Counted from the first letter of the stretch, positions 51,801 through 61,291 are shown. The stretch is 64,000 bases of DNA from JAXHLG01 sp964505305 (GCA_964505305.1 CAZDHE010000001.1:1-64000), one strand, 5' to 3'. A program made the numbers and translations. The notes: a model not told the origin generated them from the sequence alone.

Positions 51801-51840
51801 TCGGACCAGGAGGTTCTGGGTTCGAGTCCTAGTAGGCACG
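51801..51840 (+). pseudogene. 3' half of a degraded tRNA-Arg copy
   Basis: Starts at the anticodon TCG and matches the intact tRNA-Arg at 30 of 31 bases through the T-arm (51801-51831 with 51745-51775), then diverges in the acceptor part. The T-arm CTGGG-TTCGAGT-CCTAG still pairs; the anticodon 5' stem is missing. Confidence 0.75.
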
Positions 51841-52043
51841 CAATGCGCAGAAAAACTTAAAGATTTTCGTTTAAAACTTTGTCTAAATTTTTGATTTGGT
51901 AATAAAATGAAATTCGGTGAATGCCGGACTTATATGCGAAGCAAGCTTGGCTACCCTTTAAATATTCTGGGAGAATTACTCAAATTTAGTCTGATGCGCT
52001 CTCAAAGAAGTACCTTTTATTTAAGTTACACAAAGGAGGAGTT

Positions 52044-52388
52044 ATGAATTACGTGGATGTTGATTTTAGAATTTATCCAAAAAGTTTGCGGGCTAAGTTT
52101 GTTTATTCTTTCAACAGCTTGCGTGATGCTAAAAATGCAAATTTTGAATTTAAAGACTTTAGAAATCTTTTGTTTAGAATAGCCGATGAATGCCAATTGT
52201 TGAGCAGTTTTGCAGAAAAAAGGGAGGCCGTAGAAAGAAGAAGTATTCAAATTAAAAACAAGTTTGAGAATTTAAATAATTGCCTGTTGCTTTCCGGAAT
52301 GAGAAGGGACCGGCATAGGCCCATAAGTTTGCTTGAAGAAAAAGAGGAAGCATTAGTAAGGGTGGCTTTTTTCTTCTCTGACGAGTAA
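52044..52388 (+). CDS. hypothetical protein (ORFan)
   Basis: A 114-residue soluble protein with no known family. Residues 20-85 look helical (NSLRDAKNANFEFKDFRNLL, EKREAVERRSIQIKNKFENL). The start is firm: AAAGGAGG at 52032-52039 lies four bases before the ATG, a strong site for this genome. It ends in a clear terminator at 52398-52428, so it is a discrete unit on the edge of the tRNA island. A convergent shadow frame on the other strand was discarded. Confidence 0.7.
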   Translation: MNYVDVDFRIYPKSLRAKFVYSFNSLRDAKNANFEFKDFRNLLFRIADECQLLSSFAEKREAVERRSIQIKNKFENLNNCLLLSGMRRDRHRPISLLEEKEEALVRVAFFFSDE

Positions 52389-52397
52389 TGTTGTTTA

Positions 52398-52428
52398 AAG
52401 GAAGGCCATTAAAGACCTTCCTTTTTTT
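52398..52428 (+). terminator. terminator after the tRNA-island ORFan
   Basis: AAGGAAGG pairs with CCTTCCTT (stem GGAAGG 52400-52405, CCTTCC 52416-52421), followed by seven T. Confidence 0.9.
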
Positions 52429-52532
52429 ATGTATTTTTATTTGGTATAATAAAGCTACTTAGCGTTAGCGCAATTCTCCGCATTAAGATTCTCCGTAGAT
52501 TTTAATTTAAAGTCGAATATAATATAAAATAA

Positions 52533-55130
52533 ATGAAAAGCGAAAAAGAATTGAATAAAAAGAAATGGCACAGCAAAAGGACCCAAGAAGTCTTAAAAAC
52601 ATTGGAAGCTGATCTTGAGAATGGCTTAGAGGAGGAGGAGGCTAAAAAGAGAATCAAAAGATTTGGTAAAAACAAAATATCCAAAGATAAGCGTTTTTCA
52701 AGATTAAAGATTTTTCTGGGACAGCTTAATAGTGTTTTGATTTATATATTAATAATTGCCGCTGTCATAACTTTTTTTATGGGAAAATGGACAGATGGAG
52801 CGGTGATAAGTTTGGCGGTTATAGTGAACGCTTTTTTCGGTTATTGGGAGGAGGTTAAGGTTTCTAAAATTTTCAAAAAAATTCACTCAGCTTTAAAAAC
52901 CAAGGCGATTGTTTATAGAAATGGTGTTAAAAAAGAAATTTTGCAGGAAAACTTAACTATCGGAGATATTATTGAATTAAAAACCGGGAATAAAGTGCCG
53001 GCCGATGCCAGGGTAGTTGAAGAGGAAAATTTGCAAGTTTCCGAAGCCATTTTAACGGGGGAGTCTAATCCGTCTCGCAAGATAACCCAAGAAATGTCTC
53101 CGGAGACTTCGTTGGCTGATAGAGAGAATATGGTTTATATGGGAAGCTTGGTAGAGTCAGGAAGGGGGAAGGCGGTAATAACAGCTGTGGGAAATAAAAC
53201 CGAGACCGGGAATATAGCTTCCATATTACAGCAAACCAAGGAACAAAAAAGCCCATTGCAAAAGAAAATGATTGACTTTGGTAGAATTATTGGAGGACTA
53301 ATAGGCGGTCTGTGTGTCTTGCTCTTTTTTGGGGGTATTTTAAGAGGAGAAGATCCTTTGCAAACCTTTGAGGCAGCGGTGGCTATTGCCGTGGGCGGAG
53401 TGCCGGAGTCTTTGCCGGTGGTGATGACTGTTATTTTGGCTATTGGTATGGAGAGGCTTTTGCGAAAAAAAGGATTGGTGAGAAAAATGAACTCTGTGGA
53501 GACGCTGGGATCAACTTCCATTATTTGTTTGGATAAAACCAAAACCTTGACTCAAGGAAAAATGGAAATGGAAAAAATTGATTCTTCAAATAAGAAGGAA
53601 GCTTTTAAGGTGGCGGTTCTTTGCAACGAAGCGTATGCTGAAAATCCTAAAGATAAAGTTAAAAACTGGAAAGTTAACGGTTCCCCAACAGACAAAGCCC
53701 TTTTTTTCTCCGGCAAAGAAGAGGGACTCTATAAACATCATTTAGAGCAAGAGTCCAAAGAGATGATGAAATTGGAATTTTCTTTTGGGAATAAATTCCA
53801 GGCCAGCTTAAGAAAAGAAGAAAAAAATCATTTTATTTACGTATCCGGCGCCCCGGAAGCTGTCCTGGAGAGAGCCGGGCAAGACTCCGATTGGCAGAAA
53901 AAGTCTGAGATGATGGCTCAGGATGGTTTGCGAGTGGTTGCTTTGGCAAGAAAAAAGATTAACAAAATTCCAAAAAATAAAAAGGAATTTCTCCAAGAGG
54001 TTAGCGATTTGGAGATTTTAGGTTTGATTGGTTTCAAAGATCCTTTGCGCCCTGGAATCAAGTCAGCTATCAAAAAAGCCAGGGAGGCCGGAGTAAAGCC
54101 GATTATTATCACCGGAGATCAAAAGAAGACCGCCCAGTTCGTTGCTAAGGAAGCCGGAGTGGATTTCCAAGCTGATCAAGTGCTGGAAGGCAGGGAGTTG
54201 GAAAAGATTTCAGACGAAAAACTTGCCCAAACAGTAGATAATTACAGAATTTATGTTAGAGTAGAACCTAAGCACAAGATCAGAATAGTTTCAGCCTGGC
54301 AGAAAAAAGGTGAAATTGTTGCAATGGTAGGAGACGGAGTTAATGATGCGCCCGCCATTAAAAAAGCGGATATTGGCTTATCATTAGGCTCAGGAACAGA
54401 GATTGCCAAAGAGGCTTCAGATTTGGTTTTGCTTAATGATAGTTTTGAAATTATCGTGAAAGCTATTGGGGAAGGACGAACTATTTTGGATAATTTAAGG
54501 AAGTCTATTGCCTATGTTTTAAGTGATTCCTTTGCCTCAATTATTGTGGTCGGAGCAGCCAAGATATTTTTTGGCTGGCCATTGCCAATTCTGCCGGTTC
54601 AAATTTTGTGGAATAATTTTATAGAAGACAGTTTTCCTACTATTGCTTATGCTTTTGAACCGCCGGAGAAGGGAGTTATGAAAAGAAAGCCGTCTTACAA
54701 AAAACAGCGTTTGCTAACAAAAGAGATGAAAACTTTGATTTTCTTGGTGGGTGTTATTAAACAATTTTTAGTACTTATTTTATTCTGGTTTTTGTGGGGT
54801 AAATTAAGCTGGGATCTCGATTATGTCCGCACGATTATTTTCGGGACATTTGCTTTTGATACTGCTTTTGTGATTTTTTCTTTTAAAAATTTACGTAAAA
54901 ATATTTGGCAGATAAATCCTTTTTCCAATAAGTGGCTTAACGGTTCATCTTTGCTTGTTATCGCGGCTTTTTTGTCTACTATTTATATTCCTTTCTTATC
55001 TAATTTAATCCAAACAACACCTCTGGGATTAAACGGCTGGCTTATTTTATTTGGATTTGTGGGAGTCAACTTATTTCTAATAGAAAGTACCAAGTGGTTT
55101 TTTATTGCGCGCAGGCAAACAGAAAGATAA
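52533..55130 (+). CDS. P-type cation-transporting ATPase (P2-like)
   Basis: An 865-residue P-type ATPase with about ten membrane helices in the P2 (Ca2+/Na+-type) order. The actuator loop has ILTGES, TM4 has GGVPESLPVV, and the hinge has VGDGVNDAPAIKKADIGLSLGSG. The phosphorylation motif reads DKTKTLT with Asp334; the near-invariant Gly at 337 is Lys (AAA codon). Ion type is not certain: PESLP and PEGLP-like TM4 sites occur in Ca2+ and related pumps. Single gene, A-rich start, no Shine-Dalgarno site. Confidence 0.9.
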   Translation: MKSEKELNKKKWHSKRTQEVLKTLEADLENGLEEEEAKKRIKRFGKNKISKDKRFSRLKIFLGQLNSVLIYILIIAAVITFFMGKWTDGAVISLAVIVNAFFGYWEEVKVSKIFKKIHSALKTKAIVYRNGVKKEILQENLTIGDIIELKTGNKVPADARVVEEENLQVSEAILTGESNPSRKITQEMSPETSLADRENMVYMGSLVESGRGKAVITAVGNKTETGNIASILQQTKEQKSPLQKKMIDFGRIIGGLIGGLCVLLFFGGILRGEDPLQTFEAAVAIAVGGVPESLPVVMTVILAIGMERLLRKKGLVRKMNSVETLGSTSIICLDKTKTLTQGKMEMEKIDSSNKKEAFKVAVLCNEAYAENPKDKVKNWKVNGSPTDKALFFSGKEEGLYKHHLEQESKEMMKLEFSFGNKFQASLRKEEKNHFIYVSGAPEAVLERAGQDSDWQKKSEMMAQDGLRVVALARKKINKIPKNKKEFLQEVSDLEILGLIGFKDPLRPGIKSAIKKAREAGVKPIIITGDQKKTAQFVAKEAGVDFQADQVLEGRELEKISDEKLAQTVDNYRIYVRVEPKHKIRIVSAWQKKGEIVAMVGDGVNDAPAIKKADIGLSLGSGTEIAKEASDLVLLNDSFEIIVKAIGEGRTILDNLRKSIAYVLSDSFASIIVVGAAKIFFGWPLPILPVQILWNNFIEDSFPTIAYAFEPPEKGVMKRKPSYKKQRLLTKEMKTLIFLVGVIKQFLVLILFWFLWGKLSWDLDYVRTIIFGTFAFDTAFVIFSFKNLRKNIWQINPFSNKWLNGSSLLVIAAFLSTIYIPFLSNLIQTTPLGLNGWLILFGFVGVNLFLIESTKWFFIARRQTER

Positions 55131-55459
55131 AAAACTAAAAAAATAATTTTACGAATTTAGAAAAAATTTGAAGATTAAAGCAAAAGAAAGGGTTTGAGAT
55201 TAAGAAGTAGGAGATTGGAATTTTAAATAACCAAAAAAGAAGGTTAAATTTTTGGATAAGAATCAGACAACAACAGATAAAAATACAAAATCCCGGGTTT
55301 TCGAGATACTTGAAATAAAAAATCTCATAAAATCTGGTGGCCAGATAATTATATCGGCAAGAAGTGCAAAGAAATAATTTAAAACATAATTTAGGAACGA
55401 GAAACAAAAATAAACTTGCCCACCGGCTGAAGATCCTGATAAATCGGTCCCATCAGGCT
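55131..55459. other. purine-rich gap
   Basis: No gene supported. A minus-strand 90-codon frame here is low-complexity and looks like a by-product of an A/G-rich tract. CCTGAT (55435-55440) and ATCAGG (55452-55457) form a hairpin beside the peptidase stop codon. Confidence 0.4.
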
Positions 55460-56320
55460 CTATTTAGTTAATTCCGGTTCTTTATGAATAAACAAAACTC
55501 TCCTCTCTCCTTCTAAAATATCCTCTTTTTTTTCGCTTTCGGGAAAGTCGTGAATGCTGTTCATTAAATTTTGGTAATCATAGCTAAATTCTTCTCCTTG
55601 GCGAGTCCCCGGATCATTAGTAATAAATTGTTTTTCAACCTCATCATAGCCTATTATGACCAAGGCGTGATAAAGAGGTCCGGGGTTTTGAAAATGGGGG
55701 TTTTCCAAGCTTCTTCCGGCTGCTGGCGCGACAACTATTCCTTCTTCAAAAAGATGTTTTTTGATTTCTTCTATGGTTGGATTTTCTACAACAGAAGCTT
55801 CTTGGTTATAATACTCTTTAAATAAATCTACCATTTGTTTGGTATTTATGTCGGGTTTATGGTTAAGATTTTCTTCTGCAAATTTAACTAGGGAGGTTAA
55901 TTCTTGGTCTGATTTCTCAGGGGAGAGATTTTTTATGTTTTCAATATAAGCGTTGGCCATTACAAGAGCCGCTTCCTCACATGCTTCTTCATGAAGCTCG
56001 TCCCAATTGCCGAAAGGAGCTTGGACAACAAAAGGAGTTTTATTTAGGTGTTGCTTAGGTAATTTAGGGGGATTGTTTGCCGACTCTCTTTCGTCTTCTT
56101 CTTTGTTTTCGTCGTTGTCTTCCTCACTTCTTTTCTCTTTCTTTTCTCTTTCTTGCGCAGAGTTTGCTTGTGGGAGGTTTTTTTCCGAATTCAGGATCTC
56201 GCTTTCTAACTTTCCTTTTTCTTGTCCTGTCTGGTGACTTTCTTCAAAGTATTGACTTAAGAAATGAAATCCCAACAAAGAAGCAAAGAATAAAAAAGAA
56301 AATAATAGTATATTTTTCAT
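55460..56320 (-). CDS. C39-like cysteine peptidase, membrane-anchored
   Basis: A 286-residue protein with an N-terminal membrane helix/signal anchor (NILLFSFLFFASLLGFHFL), an acidic linker to about residue 85, and a peptidase C39-like (PF13529) domain. The catalytic Cys is in HEEACEEAALVMA (Cys114), the His in GPLYHALVIIGYD (His218) and the Asp in NDPGT (Asp236). The active site should face outward. It may process exported proteins; substrates are unknown. The linker is unusually Glu/Lys-rich. Single gene, minus strand. Confidence 0.82.
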   Translation of the reverse strand: MKNILLFSFLFFASLLGFHFLSQYFEESHQTGQEKGKLESEILNSEKNLPQANSAQEREKKEKRSEEDNDENKEEDERESANNPPKLPKQHLNKTPFVVQAPFGNWDELHEEACEEAALVMANAYIENIKNLSPEKSDQELTSLVKFAEENLNHKPDINTKQMVDLFKEYYNQEASVVENPTIEEIKKHLFEEGIVVAPAAGRSLENPHFQNPGPLYHALVIIGYDEVEKQFITNDPGTRQGEEFSYDYQNLMNSIHDFPESEKKEDILEGERRVLFIHKEPELTK

Positions 56321-56942
56321 AGGTTATTTTGATTTGTTTAGTGGCTACTACTTTTCAATAAATCAGGACAAAAAAGTAAAATATTTATATTCTTAAAACG
56401 GCGTGGTTCAAAAAATCTCCGGTCAGGATTTTTTACTTTATTTATAGTGTTTCGGTTGAAATGATTTTTCAGGGGCGGTAAGTTTCGAGTTGTTGGAATC
56501 GGCAGCTCCTACTCAGTCTTTACTGAAACTTTGAATTAGAGAGGAGCGTAAAATTTTGTAAGCCAGATTGTTTAAATGATTTGGAGATACGTTGGCATCG
56601 ACAACTCATCTCTTATTTTCATTATACAACAAAGTAGTTATTGTTCTTCAAGACAGAAAACGGGAGAGCTTGGGTAACTTACTTTATAATAAGCTATGTT
56701 GGTGATTAAAGGCAAGAGTTAAAAATTAAAAAAGAGATTTTAAACTCAAGCTCCAAATCGCTTTTTGCTTAAATGTAGCTTCTTCAATTTTAACGAGTTT
56801 TTGCTAAATTCGGCAAGTTTGTGTCTTCAAGCTTTCCAAGTCTTTTTCATTCCCGTCTACTTTCTTATTTCATTTTTGCATTTTATTTAATTTTAAGTTA
56901 TGATTTTAAAAACGCTTATTGAATCTATTTTTAATTTTTTTT
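56321..56942. other. 620-bp gap with small hairpins
   Basis: No gene supported. GAGTTG/CAGCTC (56487-56508) and GAGAT...GTTG/CAAC...ATCTC (56584-56612) are related hairpins, the second followed by a T-rich stretch. A perfect TATAAT near 56683 has no partner -35. Confidence 0.4.
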
Positions 56943-57740
56943 ATGCCTCTCAACCCCTACAAAAAAACCAAAGCTTTTTTGGTTTTGAATTTAACTATAT
57001 TATTTATTTTAATAATAGCTATACCTCAGTTTATAAACAGTGGAACGGAGTGGATGTCTGAGGACACACTGGAAACCTTGTTTTTAGGGATGAGCTTTTT
57101 AGCTGTTTTGTATGTTTTTTGGCATTATGACTATGTAGTTAAAAAAAGAGAACAAGAAGCTTCCAAACTTTTTTTAAAGCTAGAAAAAAAAGAAAAAGAA
57201 CTTCTGGACACTTTTCAATATTTGGGCAAGGTAAATGTGCAATTTTCCATTATTCGAGACCTGCTTCAAAAGATGAAAGCTCCCGCTCCCACCAGCAGGG
57301 AAGAGGTGGAGAAAGCTTTTTCTGAGCTGCTAAATATTGTTTGCAATGCCACAGGCAGGAGATATGCTTTTTTGAAAATTGTGGATTTAAAAAACGGCAA
57401 AACGCTTATCGAGCAATTTAACGGTTTTGATAGTAATATGGAAAAGGAAAGTCTTTTTTCCATTAAAAATGAAACTTTGTTGGAGGTTTTTAACAACAAG
57501 AAGCAAACATTTTCCAAATTCAAGAAGGGGGATATTTTTTTCTCTGATTTGGACAATTTTAATTTAAAGGCTTTTTTGATTTTACCTAAGAAAAAAGAAA
57601 TTGAAATGGAAGATGAAAGCTCTTTTTTGGAAGCGGTGGCCAATCAGTGCGAAGTTTTATTTCTATTGTTTAATTCTCGTTATTATAAGCCTAAAAAAAA
57701 GAGCAATGAATCAAAGAACAATAAAAAGGCAAGCAAATAA
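56943..57740 (+). CDS. two-helix membrane protein with GAF-like domain
   Basis: A 265-residue protein with two N-terminal membrane helices (about 13-30 and 45-62), a charged coiled coil (KREQEASKLFLKLEKKEKEL) and a C-terminal ~150-residue alpha/beta region resembling a GAF domain. No output domain follows, so it may be a sensor that signals by contact, or a part of a larger complex. The ATG at 56943 is chosen over the TTG at 56919. It ends four bases before rmlA and is likely co-transcribed. Confidence 0.6.
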   Translation: MPLNPYKKTKAFLVLNLTILFILIIAIPQFINSGTEWMSEDTLETLFLGMSFLAVLYVFWHYDYVVKKREQEASKLFLKLEKKEKELLDTFQYLGKVNVQFSIIRDLLQKMKAPAPTSREEVEKAFSELLNIVCNATGRRYAFLKIVDLKNGKTLIEQFNGFDSNMEKESLFSIKNETLLEVFNNKKQTFSKFKKGDIFFSDLDNFNLKAFLILPKKKEIEMEDESSFLEAVANQCEVLFLLFNSRYYKPKKKSNESKNNKKASK

Positions 57741-57744
57741 AAAA

Positions 57745-58542
57745 ATGAAAGGAATTGTTTTGGCCGGAGGGACGGCGACTCGGCTTTTCCCTCTAACTGC
57801 TACCACCAGCAAACAGCTCTTGCCGGTATATGACCGACAAATGATTTTTTATCCGCTTAATGTCTTGATAAGCGCCGGTATCAAAGATATTTTGGTAATA
57901 GTCTCGCCGGATAATTCCGGGCAGTTTTTGAATTTGCTGGGCTCTATGTTTGAAAAACTGGGTGTTAGATTAGAGTTTAAAGTTCAAAAAGTGCCTAAAG
58001 GGTTGGCGGATGCGTTTGTTTTGGGGGAAGATTTTATTGCCGGGGATAATGTTGCCTTAGTATTGGGGGATAATATTTTTGAGGACAATTTTTCGGAAAG
58101 TATAAGGAATTTTAAATCCGGAGGACTGGTTTTTGCCAAAAAAGTTCCCGATCCGGAGCGCTATGGAGTGGTTAAATTTGACGACAATGGAAGGGCTGTG
58201 AAAATTCAAGAGAAGCCTCAAGAGTGGATTAGTGATTATGCTATTCCCGGAGTTTATGTTTATGATGGTAGATGCGTGGATGCTGCCAAGAAAAGCGTGC
58301 CGTCAGACAGAGGGGAAGTTGAAATAACCTCTGTGCATAATTATTACTTGGAAAAAGGGGAGCTACAAGTAAGAAAACTGGAAGGGGCCTGGCTGGATGC
58401 GGGAACCTTTGACACTTTGTTGGAAGCAGGTCAAATAGTAAAAGAGAAAAAGCTTTATGAGAATTTTGATCCTTTGATAAATCAAGCCATAGAAGAATAC
58501 AACCAAGAAATTAAAGAGATTGCCAAGAAAAAATTGTCATAA
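57745..58542 (+). CDS. glucose-1-phosphate thymidylyltransferase-like (RmlA family)
   Basis: A 265-residue sugar-1-phosphate nucleotidyltransferase. MKGIVLAGGTATRLFPLT gives the nucleotide loop, KQLLPVYDRQMIFYPL the sugar-side signature, ALVLGDNIFED the metal Asp and EKPQEWISDYAIPGVYVYD the second half. The length fits short RmlA. It would make dTDP-glucose for surface sugars, though other sugar/nucleotide pairs are possible. An upstream in-frame start at 57601 overlaps the previous gene and was rejected. rmlB-D are not in the window. Confidence 0.88.
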   Translation: MKGIVLAGGTATRLFPLTATTSKQLLPVYDRQMIFYPLNVLISAGIKDILVIVSPDNSGQFLNLLGSMFEKLGVRLEFKVQKVPKGLADAFVLGEDFIAGDNVALVLGDNIFEDNFSESIRNFKSGGLVFAKKVPDPERYGVVKFDDNGRAVKIQEKPQEWISDYAIPGVYVYDGRCVDAAKKSVPSDRGEVEITSVHNYYLEKGELQVRKLEGAWLDAGTFDTLLEAGQIVKEKKLYENFDPLINQAIEEYNQEIKEIAKKKLS

Positions 58543-58583
58543 TTGTTAGACTATCCCTTGTTTATTTTTAAATATTTTCTACG

Positions 58584-61274
58584 GTGAAAAAGCTTTTACT
58601 AATCGACTCCAACGCTTTAATTCATAGGGCTTACCATGCGCTTCCTCCGCTTGCCACCAAAGATGGGACATTGACCAATGCTGTTTACGGTTACGCCGCT
58701 ACGCTAATAAGCGCTGTTGAAAATATTAAGCCGGATTACGCCGCCGCCGCTTTTGACTTGCCGGAGCCCACTTTTAGGCATAAAAAATATGACCAATATA
58801 AGGCTACTCGAGAAAAGGCCCCGGATGAGCTTTATGCTCAAATTCCTTTGGCCAAAGAATTTTTGAATGCTTACAATATACCTGTTTTTGAGCAAAAGGG
58901 TTATGAGGCGGATGATCTTATAGGAACCTTGAGCGGCAAAGTTCAAAAAAAGGACGGGATAGAAATTTATATTCTTACGGGAGATTTGGATACTTTGCAG
59001 CTGGTAGATGACCACATAAAAGTAATGACCTTGAGAAAGGGTATAAATGATTCGGTTATTTATGATAAGCAAAAAGTGGAAGAGCGTTTTGGTTTAAAGC
59101 CGAACCAGATGGTGGATTACAAGGCCTTGAGAGGAGACCCGTCAGATAATATTCCCGGAGTGAAGGGGGTGGGAGAAAAAACGGCAACGGAACTTTTGTT
59201 AAAATATAAAACCTTGGAAGAAGTCTATAGCAATATTGAAAAAATTACTTCCAAATCAGTCAAGGAAAAATTAAAAAAAGGACGGGAAAGCGCTTTTATG
59301 AGTAAAGATTTGGCTGAAATTGAGAGAAATGTTCCAGTGGATTTTGATTTGGAAAAATGTACTCTTCAAAATTACAACGCGGAAACGCTGAAGCGATATA
59401 TGTTAAAAATGGAATTTTCCAGTTTGCTCAAGAGAATATCTTCCCAAGGAGAGGACCCGGAAATAAAGTTTAAAGAAGTGGAAAAAATCGAGGATCCAAG
59501 TCATTTTCAAAAAATTGCCTCTAAAATAAAGAAAGAGCAATCCTTGGCCCTGGAAGCGCATCAATTCGAGCAGAATACTTTAGCGGGAATGGGTTTGTAT
59601 TTGCCGGGAGAAAAAAACGGAAGTTTTTTTTATGTAAGCAAAAACCTTTTTGGGGAATTAAAAGAATTATTGACGGATAAACAAGTTTTTAAAATAGGCT
59701 ACGACTTAAAAAGACTGAGTGAAGTTTTTTTTGAAAAGGGAGGTCATCAAGAAGAAACTGGCGGACAGTCTTTTGTTGAGAATTTTTTTGATGTTAAGAT
59801 AGCCGCTTATCTTTTAAGATCCGGCTCTAATAATGATTTGGACAAGCTTGTTTTAGAAGAATTCGGAGCTTCTTTGCAGAATCAAACTACCAGAAAAGGG
59901 CAGGCCGGGTTGTGGTCGGACAGTTTGGAGAGTGAAATCAAGGAAATTGCCGAAAGAGCCGGTTGGTCTTTCAAGCTTTATGAAAATTACAAAAAATCTT
60001 TGCGAGAAATAGCCCAAGAACAAAGAAAAAGCATTGATTTAAGAGGAGATTTGGAAAAATTGATTTACCAGGTCGAGTTTCCCTTAATAAAGGTTTTGGC
60101 CAAAATGGAAAGCGAGGGGGTGGCGGTAGATAAAACTAAATTAGAAGAAGCTTCCCGTAAAGCTCAGGAAAAAATAAGCGCTTTAGAAAAAGAGATTTTT
60201 GATATAGCCGGAGAAGAGTTTAATATCAATTCTCCCGCCCAATTGGCTAAAATTTTGTATGGAAAATTAAATATTTCCACAAGGGAGGTTAAAAGAGGAA
60301 AAACCGGTTACTCCACGGATGCAGATCAATTAAGAAAAATAAGACACTTAAGTCCTATTATACCTAAAATAGAAAATTACAGAGAGTTTTTTAAATTAAA
60401 AACCACTTACGCCGATGCTTTGCCGGAATTGGTAAGAAACGACAGAATTCACACTAATTATAATCAAACAGTGACCGCTACCGGTCGCTTATCCTCCTCT
60501 AATCCTAATTTGCAAAATATTCCCAAAAAAGGCGAATTTGCTAAATTGATAAGAAGCTCTTTTATTGCCGGCAAAGGACGTAGGCTGGTTGCCATCGACT
60601 ACTCTCAGATAGATTTAAGAGTGGCTGCTCATGTTTCCGGAGATGAGAAATTGATAGAGATTTTTAGGAATAATAAAGATGTTCACAGAGCTACAGCCGC
60701 TTGGGTTAATGGGATTTCTGAGGAAGAAGTCAGTGATGCGCAAAGAAGCGAAGCCAAGTCGCTTAATTTCGGTATTTTGTATGGTATGGGGGTTTACGGT
60801 TTTATGCGGGATAGCGGATTGGACAGGGAAAAGGCCGAATTTTTTATTGATCAATATATGAAAAGCTTCGCCGGGCTTAAAAAATACTTGGAAAAAACTA
60901 AGCAAATTGCTCAAGAAAAAGGTTATGTAGAAACTGAGCTGGGCAGAAGAAGGTATATTTCCAACATTAACTCCTCTAATTTTCAATTGAAAAACGCAGC
61001 CGAAAGAATGGCTATAAACTTGCCTATTCAAGGTTTGGCTGCCGATATTATGAAGCTGGCTATGCTGGAAGCGGACAAGGCAGTGTCGAGCCAATCCGAA
61101 TTTAAAGAAGTGAAAATGATTCTGCAGATTCATGATGAATTAATTTTTGAAGTAAAAAAAGAGGAGGCGAAAGTTTTTGCCGAGAAGATGAAAAGCAGAA
61201 TGGAGAAGGTTTATGATCTTAAAGTGCCTTTATTGGCGGAATATTCCATCGGATCAAATTGGTCGGAGGTTTAA
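58584..61274 (+). CDS. polA: DNA polymerase I
   Basis: An 896-residue family A polymerase. The 5' nuclease occupies about 1-290 (LLIDSNALIHRAYHAL, GYEADDLIGTLS, LRGDPSDNIPGVKGVGEKTA). The exonuclease-fold region (about 300-470) has lost the DxE of Exo I (reads LALEAHQFE), so proofreading is unlikely. The polymerase domain is intact: DYSQIDLRVAAH, RSEAKSLNFGILYGMG and QIHDELIFEV. GTG start at 58584. It lies 41 bp after the rmlA-like gene and 17 bp before murG. Confidence 0.96.
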   Translation: MKKLLLIDSNALIHRAYHALPPLATKDGTLTNAVYGYAATLISAVENIKPDYAAAAFDLPEPTFRHKKYDQYKATREKAPDELYAQIPLAKEFLNAYNIPVFEQKGYEADDLIGTLSGKVQKKDGIEIYILTGDLDTLQLVDDHIKVMTLRKGINDSVIYDKQKVEERFGLKPNQMVDYKALRGDPSDNIPGVKGVGEKTATELLLKYKTLEEVYSNIEKITSKSVKEKLKKGRESAFMSKDLAEIERNVPVDFDLEKCTLQNYNAETLKRYMLKMEFSSLLKRISSQGEDPEIKFKEVEKIEDPSHFQKIASKIKKEQSLALEAHQFEQNTLAGMGLYLPGEKNGSFFYVSKNLFGELKELLTDKQVFKIGYDLKRLSEVFFEKGGHQEETGGQSFVENFFDVKIAAYLLRSGSNNDLDKLVLEEFGASLQNQTTRKGQAGLWSDSLESEIKEIAERAGWSFKLYENYKKSLREIAQEQRKSIDLRGDLEKLIYQVEFPLIKVLAKMESEGVAVDKTKLEEASRKAQEKISALEKEIFDIAGEEFNINSPAQLAKILYGKLNISTREVKRGKTGYSTDADQLRKIRHLSPIIPKIENYREFFKLKTTYADALPELVRNDRIHTNYNQTVTATGRLSSSNPNLQNIPKKGEFAKLIRSSFIAGKGRRLVAIDYSQIDLRVAAHVSGDEKLIEIFRNNKDVHRATAAWVNGISEEEVSDAQRSEAKSLNFGILYGMGVYGFMRDSGLDREKAEFFIDQYMKSFAGLKKYLEKTKQIAQEKGYVETELGRRRYISNINSSNFQLKNAAERMAINLPIQGLAADIMKLAMLEADKAVSSQSEFKEVKMILQIHDELIFEVKKEEAKVFAEKMKSRMEKVYDLKVPLLAEYSIGSNWSEV

Positions 61275-61291
61275 AAATTAAATTCCAAAAT

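Larger units (their letters stand above)
50735..52043. other. 1.3-kb non-coding tRNA island
   Basis: The longest gene-free stretch of the window. In order: promoter of the coiled-coil gene, MITE-like copy 2, CTGAAGTTC copy 2, a tRNA-like 75-mer, tRNA-Lys, and tRNA-Arg nested in a split tRNA-Arg copy. Each is listed separately. 51100-51300, 51475-51660 and 51850-52030 show nothing further. Confidence 0.7.

Noticed and set aside
51300..51840. CRISPR-like or integron-like array
   Set aside because: The repeats are tRNA-derived and not evenly spaced; no cas or integrase gene is nearby.
55135..55407. 90-codon minus-strand ORF
   Set aside because: Phe/Cys/Leu-rich artefact of a purine-rich plus strand; no start signal or family.
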